Positions 38,639 to 46,687 of a stretch of 64,000 nucleotides of DNA are shown here, piece after piece. Made by a program: the position numbers and the translations under genes. Numbering within the stretch: the first letter of the stretch is position 1; each line of letters begins with the position of its first letter. Origin of the DNA: Bacillus alkalicellulosilyticus (GTDB lineage: Bacteria > Bacillota > Bacilli > Bacillales > Bacillaceae_F); assembly GCF_002019795.1 (NCBI RefSeq), contig NZ_KV917381.1:71008-135007 (forward strand), given 5' to 3'. The notes beneath the pieces are model-generated. The model did no database searches, was not told where the DNA came from, and saw nothing but the letters and a program-made list of their open reading frames with translations.

Positions 38639-40426
38639 TTATTGCATTTGTTTGAGTTGATAGAATTCTCCTTTTTTGTCCATAAGTTCATCGTACGTGC
38701 CAACTTCCACACATTGACCGTTTTTCATCACGACAATTCGATCGGCGTCTCGGATCGTCGATAGACGATGAGCTACAATAAATGTCGTCCGCCCTTTAAT
38801 GAGTTGGCGAATCGCTTGTTGAACTTTATATTCAGATTTATTATCTAACGCTGATGTTGCTTCATCTAATAAAATGACTTGCGGGTTACGAATGAGGGCG
38901 CGAGCAATCGCAATTCGTTGCCTCTGGCCTCCCGAAAGCTTGCCCCCATGTTCTCCCACTAGCGTATCTAACCCATTTGGCATATCGGCAATGACATCTG
39001 TAAGATTTGCCATTTCTACTACATCATTAAGCTGTTCTTCTGTAACACCACTGAGTCCATATGTAATGTTTTCTCGGATTGACCCAGAAAACAATACTGT
39101 CGTTTGTGGAACAACCGCTAATTTTTGACGATATGATTGCATATTAATGTCATCAAATGTTTTACCATCGATAAAAATCTGACCAGAAGTTGGGCGATAA
39201 AAACCGACCATCATGCTAAGCACAGTTGATTTTCCAGCTCCTGACTCTCCAACAAAGGCAATACATTCACCTGCTTTTACTTGTAAGTTAAAGTCATGTA
39301 ATACATGCTTATCGGTGTCATGATAATGAAAATAAACATGCTCGAACGAAAAATGGCCTTCCACCTTATTAAGAATCTTCTGTCCTTGGTATTCAGCTGT
39401 TTCTTTTGATAGAAGTACTTCTGAAACAGAGATAATAGACTCATAGCCCTTAGCTAACTGAGGGTAAACATTTATGACATGATTGACCGACATTAAAATC
39501 GTTGTGAAAAATCCTTGATACAACACAACGTCACCAACCGTTATTTCACCGCGGAAGGCGAGAATTGCTGTGAAAATCAAGCAGAACATTTGGAACATTT
39601 GAAAGAGAACCCAGCTAGAAGAACCGAATAAGGCTTCTGTTAAATCCAATCTGTATCCTTTTCCTTTTAGCGTTCGTAAGGTGGAGTCTGTTTTCTGGAT
39701 TTCTAAGTCTTCTAGTCCATGTGCTCTTGTGACAGGAATCATTTCCACAGTTTCAGCGACTTGCCCTGACATCGTTTCGATTTGTTTTCGGAATTCTCTA
39801 TTTCTCTTTAATAGTTTCTTTTTAAAGATATACACAATAAAAAGACCAAGAGGAATAACCAAAATAAAGAATAACGCTACAAGTAAGTTTTTCATCGCGG
39901 TGATGGTAATCGCTACAAGTACGTTTGTAATGGCAGCAGAAAAGGTGAACATAATCTGCTTTGATAACATCTCTATATTTTCAACATCGCGAAGGACCTT
40001 TGCTTGAAGTTTTCCCGATCGTAATTCACTATGGTAGGAAATTGATAAATGTTGGAGCTTTCGAATAAGTGTACTTCGTAAACCCGCTTCTACATGTCTA
40101 GACGCTTTACTAAGAAAGCTAATATGTAACATTTGCGACGGAATGTTTTGTAAAATCACAAAAGATACAATAGCTAAGTTAATCCAGAGCTCAGATATAC
40201 TATGGCGTTCTGGATTTGTAGCAATATCAATTACGTTTCCTGTTACAATAGGGATGACCCAAACAGGTGAGTGTTTTATCAGAAAGAAAAACAAAGAGAA
40301 AAGTAGATTTTTAATTTGACCTTTATACAAAAGAGAAAGGAAAGTCAGTGCCTTTCCCCTTTGTACATTTTCATTTTCTAATAAAGGTTCAAAATTTAAA
40401 GATTCGTTGTCGATTTTAGTTTGCAA
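38639..40426 (-). CDS. ABC exporter, fused membrane and ATPase domains
   Basis: The 595-aa half-transporter works as a dimer. It has a cytoplasmic N-terminus, six membrane helices (about residues 40-320) and an ATPase with Walker A GESGAGKST, signature LSGGQRQRIAIARAL and Walker B VILLDEATSALD. The start is a TTG at 40426 after TGGAGTGGAG. Homologous type-IV ABC exporters handle lipids, drugs or peptides, and the substrate cannot be told from sequence. The gene is separated from the upstream membrane-protein gene by 113 bp that hold no obvious terminator. Confidence 0.9.
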   Translation of the reverse strand: MQTKIDNESLNFEPLLENENVQRGKALTFLSLLYKGQIKNLLFSLFFFLIKHSPVWVIPIVTGNVIDIATNPERHSISELWINLAIVSFVILQNIPSQMLHISFLSKASRHVEAGLRSTLIRKLQHLSISYHSELRSGKLQAKVLRDVENIEMLSKQIMFTFSAAITNVLVAITITAMKNLLVALFFILVIPLGLFIVYIFKKKLLKRNREFRKQIETMSGQVAETVEMIPVTRAHGLEDLEIQKTDSTLRTLKGKGYRLDLTEALFGSSSWVLFQMFQMFCLIFTAILAFRGEITVGDVVLYQGFFTTILMSVNHVINVYPQLAKGYESIISVSEVLLSKETAEYQGQKILNKVEGHFSFEHVYFHYHDTDKHVLHDFNLQVKAGECIAFVGESGAGKSTVLSMMVGFYRPTSGQIFIDGKTFDDINMQSYRQKLAVVPQTTVLFSGSIRENITYGLSGVTEEQLNDVVEMANLTDVIADMPNGLDTLVGEHGGKLSGGQRQRIAIARALIRNPQVILLDEATSALDNKSEYKVQQAIRQLIKGRTTFIVAHRLSTIRDADRIVVMKNGQCVEVGTYDELMDKKGEFYQLKQMQ

Positions 40427-40539
40427 TAGTTCTCCACTCCAAGGTAGTTTTATTTTTATCTAACCACCGTCGTACATTACTTTAAGAAATAACATACAAT
40501 GATCAGTTTATTCATTTAATAGGGCAATATGCTTTAGAA

Positions 40540-41025
40540 TTAGGCTTTGATTTGTTGCCTTACAGAAACATGAAAGACGGTAATTTGCACAATGGCGATT
40601 AAAAGGATAAAAATAATCGGCAAGTAAGGAACCGTTTCTGTAAAAAATGGATAGACGATAGCAGTGATAGCGGCAAAAGCAGGAACTACAAAATGCATCG
40701 ATAGATAAGCTTTTTGACAGGCTTTTGCTGTAATATACGCTTCCCTTTCATCGTCATCTAAAAATTCTTCAGGAATGACAATAATGCTTTTCCATGATTC
40801 TTTTCTACGTCTTCTTCGATAAAGATAAGTAGGAACTGCCAGAGTGATAGCTACTAGAAATAGTATAAATATCGGCATAACGTTTAATGAAAGATCAAAT
40901 CCTTCTTGACCAGTCGTGACCACATGAGCGAATTCTGAAAATACATGATTAAAATTAACAAGAGCCCACCCAAACAATACGAAAATTAGAATGGTGACCC
41001 AATAACTACGAACCATTTTTTTCAC
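40540..41025 (-). CDS. four-helix membrane protein of unknown function
   Basis: The 161-aa protein has four predicted membrane helices: YWVTILIFVLFGWALVNF, VMPIFILFLVAITLAVPTYLY, FVVPAFAAITAIVYPFF and LPIIFILLIAIVQITVF. A basic loop RRRRRKES follows the second helix. It begins with a GTG that overlaps the stop of the XRE regulator gene in the order TTGTGA, with GAGGAGGA just upstream, so the two are translated together. Paired XRE-regulator and membrane-protein genes occur in Bacillus, but I do not recognise a function. Confidence 0.7.
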   Translation of the reverse strand: MKKMVRSYWVTILIFVLFGWALVNFNHVFSEFAHVVTTGQEGFDLSLNVMPIFILFLVAITLAVPTYLYRRRRRKESWKSIIVIPEEFLDDDEREAYITAKACQKAYLSMHFVVPAFAAITAIVYPFFTETVPYLPIIFILLIAIVQITVFHVSVRQQIKA

Positions 41026-41237
41026 AATGTTTCCTCCTCTAATGAAAATACATTTTCCATAGGCAGATTAAATTCACGGCAAATTAGAAGAGCTAGATAA
41101 GCAGAAGGAATATATTCGCATTTTTCAACGGCAGCTATCGTTTGTCGAGTGACTCCAACCTTATCGGCTAAATCACTTTGAGTAAAGTTAAATCGAGCTC
41201 GGAGTTCCTTTACTCTGTTATAGAGCTTTTTTTCCAC
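41022..41237 (-). CDS. XRE-family helix-turn-helix regulator, 71 aa
   Basis: The 71-aa protein is a single HTH domain: LYNRVKELRARFNFTQSDLADKVGVTRQTIAAVEKCEYIPSAYLALLICREF is a good match to the XRE/Cro family used in small Bacillus regulators. The GTG at 41237 is preceded by AGGAGGGTGT at the right distance; longer frame starts have no ribosome site. It overlaps the next gene, a membrane protein. Its DNA target is not known; autoregulation is likely because nothing else is close upstream. Confidence 0.85.
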   Translation of the reverse strand: MEKKLYNRVKELRARFNFTQSDLADKVGVTRQTIAAVEKCEYIPSAYLALLICREFNLPMENVFSLEEETL

Positions 41238-41364
41238 GAACACACCCTCCTGGATAAACATGGTATCACTTTGTTTGTTAAGTATACCTAACATTATGTT
41301 AATTATCAATAACATATTTCATAAATGGGTGCGTTTTGAATCATATTGTGTGTCAGGCTATAGA

Positions 41365-41392
41365 TTGACTTCACATTGGTAAGTGATATATT
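41365..41392 (+). promoter_or_regulatory. SigA-type promoter of the marR-MFS operon
   Basis: TTGACT (41365-41370) and TATATT (41387-41392) are separated by 16 bases, 36 bp upstream of the marR start. Confidence 0.6.
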
Positions 41393-41428
41393 TTAATCAT
41401 TAAACTATTTTAAAGGAGTAGAATACGG

Positions 41429-41857
41429 ATGAATAAGTATGAAGAACTTATTGTGTCTTTAAAAGAAGTTCATGAACAGATGATTGGAATTATGGCTCCT
41501 TCAGAAGAGGAAGGCATAACCTATGGTCAAATGTTTTTACTTTTTTATATACATAGCCAAGAGAAAATTAAAACAACCGATATTTCCAATCACTTTGGCA
41601 TTACACCTGGGGCAGCGACAGCCATTGCTGATAAGCTGGAAACAAGTGGATTAATTGAGAGAATTCGGGACATTAAGGACCGCAGAATTGTGCTTATTTC
41701 TCTTTCTGAAAAAGGAAGATTATATGTAGAAAGAAAGAAGAAGGAGAACATTAATAAAGTGGCTGAGGTACTTAAAGAGTTATCAGACGAAGAAATAGTA
41801 AGTGCGAGTAAAGCAATCCAAAAGATTTCTAAAACGATGGCAAAGCAACAAAAGTAG
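41429..41857 (+). CDS. MarR-family transcriptional regulator
   Basis: The 142-aa winged-helix protein has the MarR layout: dimer helices at both ends and the HTH YGQMFLLFYIHSQEKIKTTDISNHFGITPGAATAIADKLE, then the wing with the conserved DRR in IRDIKDRRIVLISL. It is followed after 25 bp by a drug-exporter gene. Regulators of this kind typically repress the adjacent exporter and respond to the same drug or phenolic compound. A promoter at 41365 fits the operon start. Confidence 0.9.
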   Translation: MNKYEELIVSLKEVHEQMIGIMAPSEEEGITYGQMFLLFYIHSQEKIKTTDISNHFGITPGAATAIADKLETSGLIERIRDIKDRRIVLISLSEKGRLYVERKKKENINKVAEVLKELSDEEIVSASKAIQKISKTMAKQQK

Positions 41858-41882
41858 AAAAAGTGGGTCGAGGAGGTAAACT

Positions 41883-43451
41883 GTGGAACAGCTTGAAATG
41901 AAAAAGAAAGTAACAATTATGGTTGCGGTGTTATCTGTGATGCTATTTGCTGCCTTAAATATGACCATTGTTGGAACCTCTTTACCAAAGATTGTAGCTG
42001 ATATTGGTGGGATGGAGCATTTTAATTGGGCATTCACGATTTATATGCTTGCATCTAGTATAACCGCTATTTTAGTAGGTAAGTTATCAGATATATATGG
42101 AAGAAAACCTTTTATCCTCATAGGAATCATTATCTTTGTAATCGGGTCACTCCTTTGTGGATTTTCAGCAACGATCGTGCAATTGATTATATTTAGAGGC
42201 ATTCAAGGCTTCGGTGGCGGTATGATCATGTCAACGGCACTAACAACTGTTGGTGATTTATTTTCTCCTCGTGAACGAGGTCGTTGGCAAGGATTAATGA
42301 CCGGAGTATTTGGTGTTTCGAGTTTGTTTGGCCCCACATTAGGTGGTGTAATTGTCGATAATATGGATTGGTCATGGGTGTTTTGGGTATTCTTACCCGT
42401 TGGTGTCATAGCCTTTTTCATGATACTTAAGCTATATCCAAAAACCGTTCAGAGGAATAAAGAAAAAATTGATTACTTCGGGTCGTTCGTATTATCCATT
42501 TTTATATTTCTATTGTTAATAGGCTTTAGTTGGGCAGGGACAGAATACGCTTGGACTTCTCTTGAAATTATAACTATATTTCTAGTTTCACTTGTAGCTT
42601 TAGGAATTTTTATACTCATTGAATTAAAGGTAGAAAGTCCAGTCGTACCTCTTCACTTATTTAAAAATAAAATAGTTTCACTCTCAAATAGCATAGCCTT
42701 TTTATCTGGAGCGGGGATGTTTGGTGTTATCATGTATGTCCCTTTCTATGTTCAAGGTGTACTCGGAAGAACTGCAACGACCTCAGGCTTAGTGGAAATG
42801 GTAATGACCCTTGCGTTAGTTGCGGCAAGTGCTCTATCGGGTCAACTCATCACAAAAACAGGAAAATATAAGAAAATAGCATTAGTAGGGTTTGCATTAA
42901 TGGCAACTGGTTTTTTCTTAAATTCAACTTTAGCGGCAGATGCTAGCCTAGTTACACTAGTTATTCATTTACTTATTACCGGAGTGGGTTTAGGGCTTAC
43001 AATGCCAATCTTCACGCTAACCGTACAGAATGCAGTCGAGCATAAATATTTAGGTGTAGCAACAGCCACTTCTCAGCTTTCAAGACAAATCGGAGGGACG
43101 GTTGGGGTTGCTGTCCTAGGATATGTGATGAGTTCAAAAATGACAAATGATTTAGTGGGGGCAACGATGCCAGAGTTACCATCCGAACAAGTAGAGCAGC
43201 TTCAAAGTCCAGAATTACTTATGGACCCAGACCTTGTAACGTCGGTACAAGAAACATTGCCAGTAGAAACTCACTCTGCATTTGAACAAGTGATTAGTAT
43301 GATGCGAGAAGCATTAAATGTAGGCTTAACTACAGTGTTTTTTGTAAGCGGTGTTGTTATTGTTGTGGCCTTTTTACTTACCTTATTGTTAAATGAAATT
43401 GAGCTCCGAACATCCAATGAACCAGAGAAAGTTGATAAAAACAATTTGTAA
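41883..43451 (+). CDS. MFS multidrug exporter, DHA2 (EmrB/QacA) type
   Basis: The 522-aa transporter has 14 predicted helices. The DHA2 signature LNMTIVGTSLPKIVADIGG is in helix 1, WAFTIYMLASSITAILVGKLSDIYGRKP is the loop 2-3 motif, and GLMTGVFGVSSLFGPTLGG is the antiporter motif of helix 5. It uses the proton gradient to expel cationic or hydrophobic drugs. GTG at 41883 follows GAGGAGG. It is probably in one operon with marR. The substrate is not predictable. Confidence 0.9.
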   Translation: MEQLEMKKKVTIMVAVLSVMLFAALNMTIVGTSLPKIVADIGGMEHFNWAFTIYMLASSITAILVGKLSDIYGRKPFILIGIIIFVIGSLLCGFSATIVQLIIFRGIQGFGGGMIMSTALTTVGDLFSPRERGRWQGLMTGVFGVSSLFGPTLGGVIVDNMDWSWVFWVFLPVGVIAFFMILKLYPKTVQRNKEKIDYFGSFVLSIFIFLLLIGFSWAGTEYAWTSLEIITIFLVSLVALGIFILIELKVESPVVPLHLFKNKIVSLSNSIAFLSGAGMFGVIMYVPFYVQGVLGRTATTSGLVEMVMTLALVAASALSGQLITKTGKYKKIALVGFALMATGFFLNSTLAADASLVTLVIHLLITGVGLGLTMPIFTLTVQNAVEHKYLGVATATSQLSRQIGGTVGVAVLGYVMSSKMTNDLVGATMPELPSEQVEQLQSPELLMDPDLVTSVQETLPVETHSAFEQVISMMREALNVGLTTVFFVSGVVIVVAFLLTLLLNEIELRTSNEPEKVDKNNL

Positions 43452-43585
43452 AAGTATAAAAAAAAGTGGAGTAATATCATAGAAACTATAAAAATGTATA
43501 AATGCACCAAAAACCCTTCCTCAAATGTATAGTCACCTGTTACTATTTCAAAGTAAACCAAAAATATTTTTTTGGAGGGGACATA

Positions 43586-43765
43586 ATGAATAAAAAATTA
43601 TTATTATCATTAATTTCTGGTGTGTTTGCACTAAGTGTATTAGCAGCATGTGGTGGAGACGGTGTAGAAGACCCAGTTGATAGCAACCCAGTTGATGAGG
43701 TAGAAGTAGATGATACACCAGAAGTAGAAGTAGAGATTGAAGATACAGAAGAAGCAGCTGAATAA
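43586..43765 (+). CDS. small acidic lipoprotein, 59 aa
   Basis: The protein has a signal peptide MNKKLLLSLISGVFALSVLAAC with a lipobox LAAC, followed by a 37-residue tail that is almost entirely Glu, Asp, Val and Pro (for example DEVEVDDTPEVEVEIEDTEEA). The tail would carry a charge near -18 at neutral pH. ATG follows TGGAGGGG. It stands alone between the MFS exporter and the ars operon and ends at a good terminator. Acidic surface tails fit an alkaliphile, but no function is known. Confidence 0.75.
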   Translation: MNKKLLLSLISGVFALSVLAACGGDGVEDPVDSNPVDEVEVDDTPEVEVEIEDTEEAAE

Positions 43766-43771
43766 ATTGTA

Positions 43772-43810
43772 AAAAAGCTAACAGAAGGGGAACCTTTTGT
43801 TAGCTTTTTT
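43772..43810 (+). terminator. intrinsic terminator after the acidic lipoprotein gene
   Basis: AAAAAGCTAACA pairs with TGTTAGCTTTTT, with further AAGG/CCTT pairing, and ends in a T-run. Confidence 0.9.
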
Positions 43811-43817
43811 TATAAGC

Positions 43818-43836
43818 AGGGTGGGACAAAAAGGGT
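43818..43836 (+). repeat. half copy of the GGGTGG-type hairpin
   Basis: AGGGTGGGACAAAAAGGGT matches one arm of the hairpins at 8268 and 9712. The matching second arm is not present, so it is a degenerate half element. Confidence 0.4.
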
Positions 43837-43937
43837 AAGATTTCATTATGTCGATCCTTCTAATCTTTCTTAACATATTTGTAAATGTAGTAACAAAAAC
43901 TACATAAAGAAAATGAGAGAAATCAGTTGAGTATATA

Positions 43938-43955
43938 AGTATATAATTATATACT
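43938..43955. promoter_or_regulatory. ArsR operator, perfect 18-bp palindrome
   Basis: AGTATATAATTATATACT is self-complementary over its full 18 bases and lies 33 bp before the arsR start. It resembles ArsR/SmtB operators in size and AT-rich composition. Confidence 0.7.
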
Positions 43956-43987
43956 ACTTATGGAAGTTTGAGTGAGGGGTGTATTAC

Positions 43988-44338
43988 ATGACTGAAATCG
44001 TAGAAAAACTAGGAGTGACAGATGCAAGTAAAGTTTTGAAATTGCTTGGTGACAAGACAAGGCTTACGATGATAGCGATTTTAGCTGAGGACGAATGCTG
44101 TGTTTGTGAGTTTGTTGAATTATTTCAAATGAGTCAACCGTCAGTAAGTCAACATTTACGAAAACTTAGGGACATTGGCCTTGTAGAAGAAGAAAGACGG
44201 GGACAATGGATTTTTTATCGAATTAACCGAACTCATGAAGCATTCCATTTAGTAGCAAATGTATTAGAGCATATCCCAAACCATAAGGAAAAGCTTGATA
44301 TGCTTGAAAAAAAAGGGCTACGTGTGTGTTGTGATTAA
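43988..44338 (+). CDS. arsR: arsenite-responsive repressor ArsR
   Basis: The 116-aa winged-helix regulator has the metalloid-binding motif ECCVCEFVELF at the start of the DNA-binding helix, equivalent to ELCVCDL of ArsR proteins, and the recognition segment SQPSVSQHLRKLRDIGLVEEERRGQWIFYRI. An extra Cys pair ends the protein (LRVCCD). Binding of arsenite would release the operator at 43938-43955. Start ATG at 43988 follows GAGGGGTG; a GTG at 43979 is inside the ribosome site. It is the first gene of arsRBC-arsDA. Confidence 0.92.
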   Translation: MTEIVEKLGVTDASKVLKLLGDKTRLTMIAILAEDECCVCEFVELFQMSQPSVSQHLRKLRDIGLVEEERRGQWIFYRINRTHEAFHLVANVLEHIPNHKEKLDMLEKKGLRVCCD

Positions 44339-44369
44339 AAGATTATAAAGGAAGTGGGGAAACAAACAG

Positions 44370-45680
44370 GTGACATCTATTATTTTAGCTTCCGTGATAT
44401 TTCTGTTCACCTTAACATTAGTCATTTGGCAACCAAAGGGACTCTCAATTGGATGGTCTGCAACAATAGGAGCCGTGTTAGCGCTTAGTGTTGGCGTGGT
44501 TGACCGTGGTGATGTGGTTACGGTAACAGGCATTGTTTGGAATGCAACGTTAACCTTTGTAGCGATTATTATTATTTCATTAATATTAGATGAAATAGGC
44601 TTTTTTGAATGGTCTGCCCTACATATGGCACGAATCGCTAAGGGCAATGGTATAAAAATGTTCATTTTTATTTCTTTGTTAGGAGCTGTTGTGGCAGCAT
44701 TGTTTGCTAACGATGGGGCAGCACTAATCTTAACGCCTATCGTGTTAGCGATGGTACGTGCTCTTCGCTTTAAGGATGCCATGATTTTACCGTTCATTAT
44801 GGCTAGTGGCTTTATTGCAGACACGACCTCATTACCTTTAATTGTAAGTAATTTAGTAAATATTGTCTCAGCTGATTTTTTTGGGATAGGATTTATAGAA
44901 TATGCGACTCGTATGATTATTCCTAACTTTTTTGCGCTAGGCGCTAGTATGCTTGTTCTGTATTTATATTTCCGAAAAGATATACCAGCTCAATATGACG
45001 TAAAACAATTAAAAAAACCAAATGAAGCAATAAAGGATAAAGGGTTATTTACTTTATCTTGGTATATCTTAGCATTCCTACTTATCGGTTATTTTGTAAG
45101 TGAATTTATTCAAATTCCTGTTTCATTTGTTGCGATGCCAATTGCACTTATCTTCTATTTTATTTTTAGAATGATGAGCGCGAAAAATGAGAAGCTCAGT
45201 TCAGCAGGGATAATAAAAGGTGCGCCATGGGAAATTGTAGTCTTCTCAATTGGGATGTATGTTGTTGTCTACAGCTTACGAAATGTTGGCTTGACTGAAA
45301 TGCTTGCAGGAGTTATAGAGTTGGCAGCTGACCAAGGGTTGTTTATAGCGACAATTTCTATGGGATTTATTGCAGCGATTTTATCGTCTGTGATGAATAA
45401 CATGCCAACAGTGATGATTAATGCATTAGCAATCGCAGATACAAACACAACTGGTGTGATGCGAGAGGCCTTAATATATGCGAATGTGATTGGCTCTGAC
45501 CTTGGTCCGAAAATAACCCCAATCGGGTCATTAGCTACACTATTGTGGCTCCACGTATTAATGAAAAAGGGTGTAAAGATCACTTGGGGTTATTACTTTA
45601 AGGTTGGAATTATCCTAACGGTACCTACCTTATTTATCACGTTAGTTGGTCTTTATTTATGGTTAATAATTATTTTATAA
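44370..45680 (+). CDS. arsB: arsenite efflux permease ArsB
   Basis: The 436-aa protein has about eleven helices of the ion-transporter (ArsB/NhaD-like) type. Conserved ArsB segments are seen: [40 protein letters not shown], and [15 protein letters not shown]. It exports arsenite or antimonite, alone or coupled to the ATPase ArsA encoded downstream. GTG at 44370 follows AAGGAAGTGGGG. It is 31 bp after arsR. Confidence 0.92.
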   Translation: MTSIILASVIFLFTLTLVIWQPKGLSIGWSATIGAVLALSVGVVDRGDVVTVTGIVWNATLTFVAIIIISLILDEIGFFEWSALHMARIAKGNGIKMFIFISLLGAVVAALFANDGAALILTPIVLAMVRALRFKDAMILPFIMASGFIADTTSLPLIVSNLVNIVSADFFGIGFIEYATRMIIPNFFALGASMLVLYLYFRKDIPAQYDVKQLKKPNEAIKDKGLFTLSWYILAFLLIGYFVSEFIQIPVSFVAMPIALIFYFIFRMMSAKNEKLSSAGIIKGAPWEIVVFSIGMYVVVYSLRNVGLTEMLAGVIELAADQGLFIATISMGFIAAILSSVMNNMPTVMINALAIADTNTTGVMREALIYANVIGSDLGPKITPIGSLATLLWLHVLMKKGVKITWGYYFKVGIILTVPTLFITLVGLYLWLIIIL

Positions 45681-45697
45681 AAAAGGGAGTAGTAAAC

Positions 45698-46117
45698 ATG
45701 TCAAAACCAATTATTTATTTTTTATGTACAGGGAATTCTTGCAGAAGTCAGATGGCTGAAGGATGGGGTAAAACATATTTAGGTGACAAATACGAGGTCT
45801 ATTCAGCGGGGATTGAAGCACACGGGGTGAACCCTAATGCCGTAAAAGCTATGGCAGAAGTTGATGTTGATATAACAAACCAAACATCGGATACGATAGA
45901 CCCAGAAATTTTGCAAAAGGCAGACCTAGTTGTAACGTTATGTGGTCATGCCAATGATGTTTGTCCAGCAACTCCACCAAATAAAGAAAGAGTACATTGG
46001 GGATTCGACGACCCAGCGAAAGCGGAAGGAACAGAAGAAGAAAAATGGGCATTCTTCCAACGAGTTCGTGATGAAATTGGTGACAGAATTAAGCAATTTG
46101 GTGAAACAGGGAAATAA
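45698..46117 (+). CDS. arsC: thioredoxin-coupled arsenate reductase ArsC
   Basis: ArsC reduces arsenate to arsenite for export, using a three-cysteine relay like low-molecular-weight phosphatases. The P-loop [11 protein letters not shown] contains Cys10 and Cys15, and the second and third redox cysteines are in [15 protein letters not shown] (Cys82 and Cys89 numbering of the B. subtilis type). The 139-aa length is usual. ATG at 45698 follows AAGGGAG. It is 17 bp after arsB. Arsenite made here would be taken up by ArsD and passed to ArsA. Confidence 0.95.
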   Translation: MSKPIIYFLCTGNSCRSQMAEGWGKTYLGDKYEVYSAGIEAHGVNPNAVKAMAEVDVDITNQTSDTIDPEILQKADLVVTLCGHANDVCPATPPNKERVHWGFDDPAKAEGTEEEKWAFFQRVRDEIGDRIKQFGETGK

Positions 46118-46148
46118 GAAGAAAAACGCGAAGCTGTCTTTTCTTAGA

Positions 46149-46235
46149 AGCACTGAGCAAAGCCGCTACCATCTTTTAAAGTCAAACAAAAGTGGGGTTC
46201 TTTTGTTTGACGTGGAGTTAGCGAAGCCAGTGCTC
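46149..46235 (-). repeat. dispersed hairpin element, copy 2, between arsC and arsD
   Basis: A perfect 11-bp hairpin (46181-46191 with 46201-46211, 9-nt loop) lies in the 201-bp gap between arsC and arsD. On the minus strand its flanks are GGCTTCGC upstream and AAAAGATGGTAGCGGCTTTGCTC downstream, close to those of the element at 1094-1176. Outer segments AGCACTG (46149) and CAGTGCT (46229) are also inverted. Confidence 0.55.
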
Positions 46236-46318
46236 TTCAGTGAATGACCCCAAATTTCTATACTTTTATCTTTTACTAAAAGGCGACTATGTCGCTTTCC
46301 TTATAGGAGTGAGTTTTA

Positions 46319-46669
46319 ATGAAAGTGGAATTGTTTGATCCGCCAATGTGTTGTCCAACTGGTGTTTGTGGTCCTTCGGTTGACCCTGAATTAACGAGAG
46401 TGGCAACAGCTATTTTTAAATTAGAGAAAAATGGCTACAACATCACACGCTATAACTTAACTTCTGAGCCGGATGCATTTGTAACAAATGAGAAAGTTCA
46501 AAATCTGCTAGAAACAAAAGGGATGGATAGTTTACCTATATTTTTAGTAGATGGAGAAGTAAAAAAAGAAGGAACCTATCCGACTAACGAGGAGCTTGCC
46601 TTATGCCTCGGAGTGGAGCCTTCCTTGTTAGAGAAAAAGCAAGCACAATTGAATATAGAGCTACGATAA
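46319..46669 (+). CDS. arsD: arsenite metallochaperone ArsD
   Basis: ArsD carries As(III) to ArsA and weakly represses the operon. The 116-aa protein has the metal-binding cysteines in DPPMCCPTGVCG (Cys11, Cys12 and Cys17) followed by SVDPELTRVATAIFKLEKNGYN. The thioredoxin-like remainder ends LLEKKQAQLNIE. The second vicinal Cys pair found in some ArsD proteins near the C-terminus is absent. ATG follows AGGAGTGAG. It lies 201 bp after arsC, with a hairpin element between, and 18 bp before arsA. Confidence 0.93.
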   Translation: MKVELFDPPMCCPTGVCGPSVDPELTRVATAIFKLEKNGYNITRYNLTSEPDAFVTNEKVQNLLETKGMDSLPIFLVDGEVKKEGTYPTNEELALCLGVEPSLLEKKQAQLNIELR

Positions 46670-46687
46670 ACCGGAGTAGGTGAAAAA

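Noticed and set aside
46181-46211. Hairpin between arsC and arsD as a plain terminator
   Set aside because: No T-run follows the stem on either strand; it is better described as part of a dispersed element.
45942-46247. 101-codon plus-strand frame overlapping the end of arsC
   Set aside because: It is a second frame of arsC that runs into the hairpin region; lysine-rich low-complexity sequence without a ribosome site.
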